DNA from: Chondrus crispus
Taxonomy: Eukaryota > Rhodophyta > Florideophyceae > Gigartinales > Gigartinaceae
NCBI RefSeq assembly: GCF_000350225.1
Contig: NW_005178667.1
Span: forward strand, 62,001-126,000
Length of the DNA: 64,000 bases
Reading direction: 5' to 3'
Part shown: piece by piece, positions 19,005 through 29,180 of the stretch
How the letters are laid out: every line of letters begins with the position of its first letter
Numbering within the stretch: position 1 is the stretch's first letter
Notes under the pieces: model-generated
Seen by the model: only the letters and a program-made list of their open reading frames with translations
Database searches by the model: none
Told to the model about the DNA's origin: nothing
Translations under genes and position numbers: made by a program

Positions 19005-20339
19005 GTCTAGGCGTCACTTTGAATAGTTTTTTTGGAGAAAAAAAACCAACTCAACTTTTCTTGGAATTCATCAACGTTTTCGAATCGCAACGAGAGTGGT
19101 CTCCCTACCTCTTCTTTGATATTAAGGCAGTACATTTTATCAATAAAGAGGTATAGCCATCATCGTCGTAAGGATAACTCTCACGGAATAAATTAAAGAT
19201 CAAGTTCTTTAATTTTTCGGTACCTCTAATATAGGAATCTAGTTGTCGAACTAATTTCTATTTTAGTAGTATTAAATTCACCCACGATTAAGGAATACAG
19301 GGCACTGCAGGGCCGAACAAAAGAACTAGAAGACTCCACCCTCGGCGCAGGGTCTCTACCCCGCACGCTTGAGGTTAGTTGGGATATCGACGAGGAGGAC
19401 TCCATTTTAGTATTGGACCTCGTCTAGCTAGAAGCTACCGCGGCAGAGCAACCTAGGCTGGAGGAAAACATTTTTCGAGAAGAAGAAGAAATTAACGCCG
19501 CTACTGCAGGAGAGAATTTGCACGTGGACAACGCCGAGAAAATGTTTAATGAAATTAGGGCACGCTCTACAGTAACTAAACAATTTCTATCTGTACTACC
19601 GGAAGATGTTATTAGGACGACGCAACGCGTGGCCACGTCTCACATCGCAAAAAAAGCGCGCTCCTGCGCCACTGCTGACGTACAAGGTGTGCGGCATTGT
19701 GGAATAACTATTTTCGTCCCGACAACTCGGACACGAGGGGGGTTAGAGTTAAAGGAGCGCGCGCCGTTGGGTAACCCACGGGCGAACACAAACCGTACGG
19801 AAGGACTCGAAAAGAAGGAAGGCTCCCGTGGCCAGTGACGTGCAGCCGGTCGGTGGTGTTAGATACGGACGGCTGGTCACGGGTCAAAAGCCTGAGACTA
19901 CAAGTAAACCCCGAACGGTGTTACCACTTAGCCGTAAAGGGAAGGGAGGCGGGTGTACCTCCTCTTTACTGTGACGGGCAGGTGTCCCCGGTTTTAACCT
20001 CTAAGTAGGACGCCAGGACACCTGTCCCTCTACAGTAGCTTCCACTTACTGTGCACCAGCTACTGTACACAATTACTTAGTTTGTGCCATTAACTACTAC
20101 TTACTAGTTAGCCACCGTACGGATTATACAAGTGTGCCTGTGGCCACGATCCCGGCCGACGGTTGTGCCACGTGTTACCCGTGCCCACACCCACTGCTAC
20201 CGGCTGTCACACGTCGGACCCTTGGGGTACTACTGTGCACGGCGGCGTGCGCGTGTACGCCCGTTCGCTACAGTACCACCCACCCTCCCGCGCCGTTATC
20301 ATCTCCCCGGAGGGTTGTGATACGGAATTGTACTACAGG
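19005..20339 (+). other. Copia leader region of unclear origin
   Basis: This 1.3-kb stretch lies between the 5' LTR and the gag frame. A 106-codon frame at 19518-19838 (open further upstream) has a helical acidic start (LHVDNAEKMFNEIRARS) but no recognised family. From about 19840 the DNA changes to sequence rich in TACTGTA and ACACGTG words, like the Gypsy LTRs further right, which suggests an inserted fragment of another element. The 20560-21029 part is AT-rich with more ACACGTG words and no gene. Confidence 0.4.
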
Positions 20340-20559
20340 CATTACCGTCACCGGCAAGCATCAACTTCGTCATCATAAGGGCGGCAAGAAGCATCTCGCA
20401 CGTCAGGCGAGATTTCAAGGCGAGGCGAAAGACCACTACTGTGCAATCTGCGAGAGGTTTTTTCTCTCCGCGCAAGACTTGGCGACCCACCTCATCGGCG
20501 CCAACCACCGCCACCGAGTCTTATATTCGCGCCATCGTAAATTAACGCGCAGTAATTAG
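20340..20559 (+). pseudogene. Fragment with U1-type C2H2 zinc-finger sequence
   Basis: The open frame contains HYCAICERFFLSAQDLATHL followed by an H at the correct distance, a C-x2-C-x12-H-x5-H finger of the U1/matrin type. Just before it, HQLRHHKGGKKHLARQ looks like the second half of another finger of that type (the GKKH ending is typical). Such tandem fingers occur in RNA- and dsRNA-binding proteins. The frame has no convincing ATG and its upstream part is low-complexity, so it is probably a captured or decayed piece. It sits inside the Copia leader and its origin is unknown. Confidence 0.45.
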
Positions 20560-21029
20560 AATTTTTAGTAACAAAAAAATTGGTTCACTTTTCAAATCAT
20601 TTTTCGAAAATTGAAACACAAGTTTACAAAACATTTCCATAAACAATTTGTGCTACTTTTGAAAGCTACTAATTACAATTTGTTGCTTTGTACTACAATT
20701 GGCATTCCCTCACGTGGTACACTACATACGCAACACACACCTCCCACACGTGTGAACTATAACACGTATGGAAATTGAACACGTTTAGCACGTATTCTTC
20801 GCGCACAAAATCGGATACGTGTCACACACTACACTAGGTGTGAAAGTTGCACACGTGTCTACTGTTGCAACAGCTGTGATCGTTGAACACCTGTTCGCGT
20901 ATTCAACTGGAATTTGTGTGAGCCATAAAAAGTCAAATTTTTAAGTATAATACTAAGGCTGCAGAAAGTTTATGTTTCAAAGGCTGAAGTAACTAAATTA
21001 TTTTTTGAGACTTAAACTCACCAAACCAA

Positions 21030-21860
21030 ATGGATACCGTAATTGACGAGGCAGCCATAGAGACTATCACCAAAGAGCTTAAATCGTATACACCACTATC
21101 TTCAATTCACCATGATATTATATCGGTTATTACGCTACACCTTACTCGCAAAATATCTGATAATAATTTAGGCATAGAACCGTTACAGAAATTACGTGAA
21201 GACCTCCCTGTTGAAACTCTGTACTCCTGCAAAGTGCTGAAGGGCAATACGTTCGTTTTCAGAATCATCCGTGACTTCTTACGTACAAAAGATGTAGAGT
21301 ATAACAGGCATCCCGCAACAGACCGCATTTCGTGGGGATTAGTGAAAATGTTATACTCAGACACGGATGACATCGAGTTTGCTTACGAAAGACTTTTCCA
21401 ACACAACAAGAGCAGCCAAGCATTTCTTCCTGCTAACAGGGAAAACGAACGTCATGCCGGTCAACCAGTACAGATTTATTCCCATGGAAGACGCGAATCC
21501 GAAGCAAAAGCCGCACACAACATGGCCTTGCGATTCAAGAATCAGGATAAATTCACTGGAAAACTGGGTGAGGACCTCACGGAACACATCAACAACTACA
21601 TTGATGCCGCCCAGGACTACAACCTTGACCAAACCAACAAACTTGCTTTCTTTGACAACATATTCGATAGTGAAGCGAAGAGAATCTATCGAGAGAAAGG
21701 GAGGGATAGGTGTGGAAACTTTGGTGAAGCATGCCAGGTTATGCAAGACGAGTATAATTGCATCACTCGGCAGAACCGAATCAGAAAGTACCTCCAAAGC
21801 CTAAGAATTCAATCTTTGATGCATGCCAAGAAGCTCAACACCTCAGAAGCTTTGGAATAG
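21030..21860 (+). CDS. Copia gag-like frame (fossil)
   Basis: A 276-codon frame opening MDTVIDEAAIETITKELKS, helical and rich in charged residues, in the gag position of the Copia element. A region such as EDLTEHINNYIDAAQDYNL resembles the capsid helices of Copia gag. It belongs to an old, broken element. Confidence 0.6.
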   Translation: MDTVIDEAAIETITKELKSYTPLSSIHHDIISVITLHLTRKISDNNLGIEPLQKLREDLPVETLYSCKVLKGNTFVFRIIRDFLRTKDVEYNRHPATDRISWGLVKMLYSDTDDIEFAYERLFQHNKSSQAFLPANRENERHAGQPVQIYSHGRRESEAKAAHNMALRFKNQDKFTGKLGEDLTEHINNYIDAAQDYNLDQTNKLAFFDNIFDSEAKRIYREKGRDRCGNFGEACQVMQDEYNCITRQNRIRKYLQSLRIQSLMHAKKLNTSEALE

Positions 21861-24800
21861 TTTCGTGAGATCATCACACGTTTTGCTCCTCAAGGGCCAC
21901 GGACTCTCTGTTCCGAGGAAGACAAGGTGAAATACCTTCACAGGGCTGTGGTGGGTGCCCCGTGGGCCAAGTCAGCTCTCGCGAACTCGCAGTCCAGATC
22001 TAATCCTTGGGACTTCCAACATCTGTATACGGCACTTGACGCCGCCTGGCTTCAAGACCAGGAAGAGCAAGCAAGTAGAAAGAAATATCTGAACATCGGT
22101 CAATCTTCCCTACATAAAGAGATAAAATCTTCATCCAAGAATACTCCTGATCTTTACTACAAAGGTCAGAAATATTACGGACGACTGAAGAAACCAGGAT
22201 CACGCTCATCTGCCCCATTTAGTCCGCCACAAGATAGCATAAAAGCCGGTCAAATGGGTTAGACCGTTATGGCAACCCCAGGCTATGCAACAACTGCCAG
22301 GACCAGAATCATTTCATCGGGGGCAGACTGCCCCCAACCTTGCAACGTGATTTGAAATATCTCATTGCAAGTCAGAAGATATCCGAAGAGAAGCCATCAA
22401 ATCCTCTTCGAACTCTGTCAACAAGTGAAAGATGCGTTGTTTTCTACAGACGAAGAAGACCCTTCTGCTACCCTTACAGGGAAAACTTCAACCAGGAGGA
22501 CTCCACCTCATCTGACGATGACACGCATGAACATCCGGATAAATGAGGACAAGTATTCCACGTTACTGGTTCTGAGAATCGGGGCATTGCATCAGTCCTT
22601 GATCCAGAGAATTTTTGAGGAGAGGCAGTCTACTTTACCGTCGTAGTTTGAAGTCGAAAGAAAATGTCCCATACTATGAGATTGTCCTCAAGAAAAAAAC
22701 GGTCCCGGTACAAAATCTCGCGTAGGCCAAGGACAGCCCATGATATGCGAAGGAACCGGCGTCTCAGAAAATCTTCCAGCGATGCAATGACCAATCCTGT
22801 GTTAAACTCTCGCCGAGGTCTTTCACAGGTGATAATCAATTTGGATGAACGCAGGAAAGACTGGCAGGGAGCTTGCATCGACACTGGAGCACAATGCACT
22901 GTTATCGGACTACTGCAAGCCAAATCATCTGCAGATTTGTTGGATGTAAGTTCAAACTAAAAGCGAACTTCAACCAGTACAGATTCGGTGTTGACGTGCA
23001 GAAGTCAATCGGATCAATCTCAATTCGATTACCGTTTCTCAACAACGGAATTGTGCCAATTTAGGTTGACGTAGTTAAATCGAATGTACCTTTTCTTTTG
23101 GGATTGGATTTGCTCTACAAACTTCAACTATACCTGGATACGACAAGAAATGTACTAATCAGTTCTCCGGGAAACATTTCTGTCCCAGTCGTAAGGAAGT
23201 TTGGAGTTGTCTACCTGGAATGGAAACGGGAAGATGCAGTACTATTCTCAGGAAGTGAACTGGTCAAACTTCATAGAGGTTTTCGACACAAAACGGACAC
23301 GAAACTTCTGAATCTCACCAGAAAAGCTCTGCCGCACGAGGTCACCGAGGCCACGACAAAAGTCTTGAAAGAGATTTCTAAATCATGCAATACTATTGCA
23401 GGTAGTACCTGTCAAAGGCTTGGATCACAACCAACTAGATTCAAGACTACTTTACCACACTGCAAGAAGTTAAGTTCGGTGAAGAAGTGTTAATGGATCT
23501 GATGTTCATTGAAGGAAAAGCAATTCTGCATATTGTCGACACAGCAACTCGTTTCAGCTCGGCCATATTCTTAGGGTCACAATTACGGACAATCAGTCAA
23601 CTGAATATGGCTTGCTTTCCTTGAAGCGTGGTGCACTCTCTATACAGGATTCTCTCACCGCGTCAGAACTGATGCGAGATCCGTTTTCACTTCGCCTAGT
23701 CGGAAGGAAATGTCCGAAAGCGTTGGGATAGAACTTCGAATTTCAGGAATCAAAGCTCACAACTCATAGGGCATTGGAGAAAGACTACACGCACCCCTCC
23801 GAAGAATTTATCGAAGGATAATATTCGACTTTCCTCAAATTGACCGCAACATTGCATTAAAACTGTCAATCAAAGCCATGAACGATACCAACGGAGATAA
23901 CGGACTGGTTCCCTCACTAGTTGTAATCGGGATAATACCAAGATTCTCAATCATTAGCTCAGGTATACCCGCTCAGAAAGAAAGGATGCTTGCACTTTCA
24001 AAGGCACAAATGGAAATGAATGCTGTAGTGGCAGAGAGGCGCATTCTTGCTGCTCTTACCAGAAGAATCCCAACCGCAACCGATTTCGTATTTGAATTAG
24101 GTCAAGAAGTACTTGTGTATCAAGAAAGAAGTAAAGAATGGATTGGACCTGCTACCATCACGGGTAAAAGGGACAAAATAGTTGATGTTAAGAGCAACGA
24201 CGGTCAATGGCATAAGACCATGAACATGCAACAAGTTAAGCCTTATGTTCGAGAAAACTCTGAACCAACAGACATGCTCTCATGGGACGAGTTCCTTACT
24301 ACAATGTTGAAGCCGTTTAAATCAGTAAACAGACCAAAGCCCTCTAATTTTGATGTAGAACGCACTGAAGTGATCAAACCTGGCGACCCTAGATTGACCG
24401 ATGAAAGATTCAGAGCGGCAAAGAAGAAGAAGATGAAAGGTTTGATTGAAAAAGGAACTTGGATGCTTGTCTGCAAGTCAGAAGTGCCTAAGAACGCAAA
24501 TATTCTCGGTGGTAGATTTGTACTAGCAATAAAAGATGAAGGCACTAAAGACGAAGTATGGAACGCCCGTTTTGTAGTTCAAGGATACAGGGGTAAGCTA
24601 AAAAAGTCTCTTGTACATGATACTGCCACACCAAGGCAACACTCCACACGAATTTTGATCGGGTTGGCAGCAATATGCGGATTCCGACTAGCTTCAACAG
24701 ATGTGAATCAAGCATACCTTCAAAGCGCAGAAAAACTTATGAGGGATGTATACGTCAAACCGACTGGAGAATTTGAACTGAACCAGGACAAGTTGTCCTG

Positions 24801-25965
24801 GTTCAGTTCAAATTCTCCGCAAAGGTTTTAACAACTTCAGCAACTTGAAGTTGCTGAAGTTGTTAAAACCTTTGTGCGGTCTTGCCGACAGTGGTGATTA
24901 CTGGGGCCGTACCAACAGCAATCATATAAAAGAGGACTTGCACATGACGGGAACAACCGGTGATGGGGCATTTTTCTTTAAATGCATAAGGGACAAACTT
25001 GATTGCATGTGCATTACCCACGTGGACGATGCCCTCCAAGCAGATACCAAGGAGTATTCAGATCTCGCCCACAAGACAGAAGATAAGTTCAAGTGTAGGG
25101 GAAGAGCTTACGATAAGCTCAGTTTCGTGGGAGTACAAGTTGAAAGAAGGGCTTCTGAATCCATGATTCACCAAACGTTGTACATCCGAAAGATAGAGAG
25201 GCTGCCGAACACGGCCACGTACAAGTCATATCGATCATTAAGAGCCAAATTAGCCTGGACTACGTACACTAGACCAGATATTAGTTTCTCTATTGCTCAA
25301 GCCGCCCATATTACCGAATCACAGTATGCTACGGATCCAAAAATTCAAATCCGACACATAACCGTACCATCAGACGACTCAAGAAAGAGCCATACCTACC
25401 ATTGAGATATCCCAAACTTGACGATAACAAGTTATACATAAGAGTTTATTCAGATGCTTCGTATGTAAACAACTCTGACGGCTCTTCTCAGCTTGGATAC
25501 ATCATACTTCTATGTGATAGCAGCAACCTTTGCCAACCGCTTTATTGGTCTTCTCATAAGGCTAAGCGAGTGTCAAGATCAGTTTTAGGCAGCGAAACCA
25601 TGGCTTTTGCTGACTCCTTTGATATGGCCTTCATGCTCAGACATGACATACAGAAGATGATGAACAAAAAGATACCGATCCTAATGTTTACGGATAGTCT
25701 CTCACCATTTGATGTTATCACAAAGGCATTTACAACGATTGAAAAAAGACTAATGATTGACCTCGACGTAGTCAAAAAGGCGTACCAACAAAATGAAATG
25801 GAACAGATCGGATTCACTAGATCTGAACACAATCTAGCTGACTGCTTGACAAAGGCTAATGGCAACGATTCACTAATCAGCACCTTGAAAAGCTCACGAA
25901 TGACGCACCCCGTGGATCAATGGATTGACAGAAGCCACAATGAGGATACGTCACGTCAGAAGTAG
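21861..25965 (+). other. Copia pol region (fossil)
   Basis: The protease/integrase side (about 21.9-24.3 kb) is poorly preserved. An integrase C-terminal-like stretch (FELGQEVLVYQERSKEWIGP) lies near 24.1 kb. Reverse transcriptase follows (GRFVLAIKDEG, NARFVVQGY, STDVNQAYLQS, then CITHVDDALQAD and LAWTTYTRPDISFSIAQA), and Copia-type RNase H ends the region. The family order supports Copia. The region is broken in several places. Confidence 0.8.
24766..24874. repeat. Two adjoining long palindromes
   Basis: 24766-24818 is a perfect palindrome of 26-base arms around one G (centre 24792). 24820-24874 is a perfect palindrome of 27-base arms around one G (centre 24847). They are separated by a single base. 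They lie within the Copia pol region. The structure resembles the palindromes at 16683 and 37261. Confidence 0.9.
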
Positions 25966-25971
25966 AGGGAG

Positions 25972-26323
25972 TGTGGGAAATTAGCATTTGACGGTGACGT
26001 TTTACTGTAGAAAATAAATGCTTCTCAACGAAATTATTAAAATGCACTAAACGGTAGCATTTCCTAATTTCAGGTGTCAAAGGAGAGTGCATCCTCTCCT
26101 ACATGGATTTTTCTAATAGTGCAAAACATGACATGGAGAGCGAATCAAGGAGGACGGAAGTAGTATAAATACAGAGGGAGTCGGGCAGACTAGCTACCAA
26201 GCTACCAAGACATGCGAAAAACAAAAACGAAGCCACGACAATAAAAAGCGCGATTCTCCTCATTCGCCCGGTCCTGCCGGTTAACCTTTATTGTTCCCCC
26301 CTTTTCTTTTATTTTTTGCAACA
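25972..26323 (+). repeat. Copia 3' LTR
   Basis: 352 bp, beginning TGTGGGAAATTAGC and ending GCAACA, preceded by the purine-rich AGTAGAGGGAG. TATAAATA begins at about 26164. It matches the 5' LTR throughout with scattered differences. Confidence 0.85.
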
Positions 26324-27117
26324 GCAGCGCCCAGACCTACCGATGCACCAACTCCGTCACGCTCGCCCCCCGCAACACATGAAACGTCACAGCAAGGCCC
26401 TCAGGGCTGGATGGGGAGGCTGGCCCTCTAGTCACCCTCCGCCTTCAAGCACAACGCCTTCACCTACACGCCCCCTTTTCCCTCCCTACCCCCCGCCCTG
26501 CCCCCTTCCCCGTAACAGAACCCCACCACCACCTCGCCCACCCTCTCCACCATCCCAACAAACCCATGGCCGGCCCCCTTAACCACCACCACCTGCCGGC
26601 CACTCTGCCCACCTCCTAGGCGTCCACCACGGGGATCTTCTCATCCATCTCTCTATGCACGACCTGCACCTCCGCGCCGCCGCCTCCACACTCTGCCGCA
26701 TCCCCCTCCCACCTCTCCCACTCGCTGCTCTCTGCCCCTAAAAGCGAAGCCCCGGCCCCTAAAAGCGAAGAAATAAAGACGAAGAAAGCCTGCCAAGCGA
26801 GCAGAACAGCAGCGGCACAAGCGAGAGCTACAGGAGGATCCCAATTTTGAACATGTGAAGAAGAGGAGAAAGTCAGAGGTGGGGCGCTAGATAAAGGAGG
26901 ATCTGGATTTTGAACATGTCAAGGAGAATAGAAAGTCAGAGGTGGGGGGCAAGTTGAATGTGGTAGACAGAAGGAGATTTGTACCGCACGACGAAAACAA
27001 GGCGCGTCGAAGCGCTGGCGCAAGTCGGGCTCGTGAACATCCTCCCAGTAGCAGAAACGAGAAGACGAGGTAGCGGCAGTCGCAGGCTTCTACCGTTGCA
27101 ACCCAGAATGACGCCAC
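26324..27117. other. Non-element DNA with a decayed coding segment and a 63-bp tandem repeat
   Basis: The left part (to about 26.76 kb) is C- and CT-rich, like a host leader. From 26832 to 26950 two copies of a 63-bp unit (21 codons; second copy from 26895) read in one frame as EDPNFEHVKKRRKSEVG and EDLDFEHVKENRKSEVG, followed by the basic stretch KLNVVDRRRFVPHDENKAR. In-frame stops lie between the copies and further on, so this looks like a decayed fragment of a basic, perhaps nuclear, host protein that I do not recognise. Confidence 0.4.
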
Positions 27118-27756
27118 TGTCGCATAAACACCCCACACACGGCGGAGGGGTGTTCGCAATGTTCGGCGAAAGACCCCGGATCGGCGTACCGAGGGTCTTG
27201 AACCAACCAACGCCACCGGAAGCGGGCCGGTAGCGGGTGGTAGAGCGTGGTCGGCGGGGACGCGCGTGTAGGCAAGCGGATCGACGCCTCGACGCCCCGG
27301 AGCAGTACCGGTTGACGAACAAGTACTGACGGACGGAGGCGGCTCGCAGCTCGCCGCGGTGTCGCGCGCGTCCACTACCCGCTCGGTGGTAACTACTCGC
27401 GGGACGGCCGTGTGAGTATAGTAAGCTGGGTGGTCGACCGTCTGTGGAGGGTTGCCTGTCCTTGTCCCCCCCGCCGGCGGTCGCTCCCTATATTTATTGT
27501 ACAAGTTAATTAACCGTCTACAGTACAGTTCGGACTGTACTGTAGTCGGCTTACTGTATACAGTGCGGGCCGGCCCCCACTGTAACGCTGTCAGCCGTCG
27601 GGGACGACAGCACACGTGTGCTACACGTAGGGTACACGTGTTGGTGCGCGCGCGCTGTAAGGTATGCGCGCGCGCACGCTGTAAGGTCCGTACCTTACAG
27701 CGTTAGATCTAATTCTAAATCTCATGTATAGTACAGTAGCCGGCGGTTATGCTACA
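27118..27756 (-). repeat. Solo LTR of Gypsy family A
   Basis: 639 bp in minus orientation, ends TGTCGCATAAAC on the plus strand and GTTATGCTACA at the right. A perfect 5-bp duplication GCCAC flanks it (27113-27117 and 27757-27761), so it is a complete solo LTR made by LTR-LTR recombination. It matches the LTR at 36537-37155 along its length. Confidence 0.9.
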
Positions 27757-28392
27757 GCCACCATGTATCCAAGAAATTGATCATCGTCACAGATTACGCT
27801 ATCTAATAGTCGGGGTGACCGTGCGCATCATTGGGACCGCAGTCATTTTTCTAATCATACACAGTCCGTGAGGAGCCGAGTTTTAGTGTGAATTCTGCCA
27901 GGCGACTTTTATCCAATTTTGGCTGGGAGCATGACGGTATATGCCTGAAAGGTAGCGTGAGGCAAGTTTTTATTGTGTTCCTCGACCTTTCCTTAGCTGA
28001 CGCATCGCACACAACACGTCTGGTCTTTGCACGCCTCAAAATCGAAGCAGGTGATTGCTGAGGAGGTATCGGTCGGAAGCGCTACTGTTGTAATGTGTAG
28101 ATGCTCCTGGCAGGAGATCAGGAATAGCTGTGGGCACTACCATCGTGTGGTACGCGTGTTTCCAGAACCGATCTTTATCGCGTGGCAAATATGTCTTCAG
28201 CACACGACACACGCCTAAATCGCAAAGACAAACACAAGGATACGTACATCATGTGCATTAGAGCATGAGAAACACGGTCGCGCAAAGTTGAAGCGGATCG
28301 CTGCCAGCCGAGCCTGCAGGATGGTTCGCATTGCCAGTGCACACCACATAACGCCTTACAACATCGAACACCGGGGCAAAGCTGATGCAATG
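27757..28392. other. Spacer between two LTRs
   Basis: About 635 bases. Small frames only, none with a recognisable domain. Probably host intergenic DNA into which both neighbouring elements inserted. Confidence 0.4.
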
Positions 28393-29101
28393 TGTAGTGT
28401 AACCTCGCTTGGGGATTTTTTTGTCAGATTAGATCAACAACGGGATCCCATACTGTAGAGCTCGACGCTCTATAGTACTACCCCACGTGTCCACGTGTAC
28501 ACCACGGGGACAAGGGACACCCGCATACACGTGCACACGTGCACACGTGTACCACGCGCGAACGAAGCGCGCACGCACCACGGGTAATACGTGTACTGTC
28601 AGCCTCGACATAGCTGACAGTATTGCAGTGCAGGCCGACCTGCACTACAGTAGCCCACTACAGTACCTCGGTACTGTAGTGTTATGATAGACTGTTTGGT
28701 ATATTAATAGGGAGCGTAGCGACGGCGGCAGGAGGGGGACAAGCACGGACTTGTCCTCAACCGACCGCCAAGATCAGTCTACCCAGCTTATTCTAACCAC
28801 GCGCCTTCGCCTTCTCACGCGTTAGGAGGAACGGAGCGGGTACGGGACACACGCGTGCGCGAGCGAGCCTAGATCCGCCTCCGCCCGTCAGCGCTGGTAC
28901 GTTACCCAGCGCTGCTCCGCGGCGTCGAGGCGTAGATCGGCCCGCCCGTAAGCTCGTCACCGACCGTCCCGCTCTACCACATCACTATCAGGGCCCGCTT
29001 CCCTGCCTCGTTCGCTGGTGTTTCCCCCGTCTTCCCGTTCGAACGGGGTCTACGTCGGACTGCGCATACACCTTCAGTGGTCTGGGGATGTTTATGCTAC
29101 A
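28393..29101 (+). repeat. Gypsy family C 5' LTR
   Basis: 709 bp from TGTAGTGTAACC to TTTATGCTACA. It contains a TATA-like GGTATATTAATAGGG near 28700 and a series of palindromes upstream of it (28627-28646; 28657-28680 with arms ACTACAGTACC around TC), plus many ACACGTG words. The partner is the minus-strand solo LTR 49365-50066. Confidence 0.85.
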
Positions 29102-29102
29102 G

Positions 29103-29120
29103 TGGTCTCCCGACCTAGAA
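29103..29120 (+). other. Primer-binding site of the family C element
   Basis: TGGTCTCCCGACCTAGAA starts one base after the LTR. The same sequence follows the LTRs of families A (37157) and B (39296). The primer tRNA would end in GGTCGGGAGACCA; I cannot name it. Confidence 0.7.
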
Positions 29121-29180
29121 GACCCCGGAGTTCGAACTCCGAGAAGAATTCCGTTTCCCTCCGCGTCCGATCGCGTTGAG

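Larger units (their letters stand above)
18655..26323 (+). mobile_element. Ty1/Copia LTR retrotransposon, old and broken
   Basis: An LTR pair (18655-19004 and 25972-26323) encloses gag-like and pol-like coding in Copia order: gag, then an integrase-side part, then reverse transcriptase and RNase H at the 3' end. Recognisable pieces include FRAAKKKKMKGLIEKGTW, the RT region near 24.5-25.3 kb and the Copia RNase H near 25.4-25.9 kb (DASYVNNSDGSSQLGYI, EHNLADCLTKA). A purine tract precedes the 3' LTR. The two LTRs differ at many positions (well over 10 percent by eye), so the copy is old, and it is broken in several places (perhaps six to ten). No target duplication was found. The leader of about 2 kb between the LTR and gag is longer than usual and holds unrelated sequence. 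Confidence 0.85.

Noticed and set aside
26887-27615. A 242-codon minus-strand frame and its twin at 36616-37236
   Set aside because: Both are chance frames inside the family A LTR, which explains why they match.
29103-29120. A tRNA gene at the repeated primer-site sequence
   Set aside because: Only an 18-base complement of a tRNA end is present; no cloverleaf could be drawn around it.
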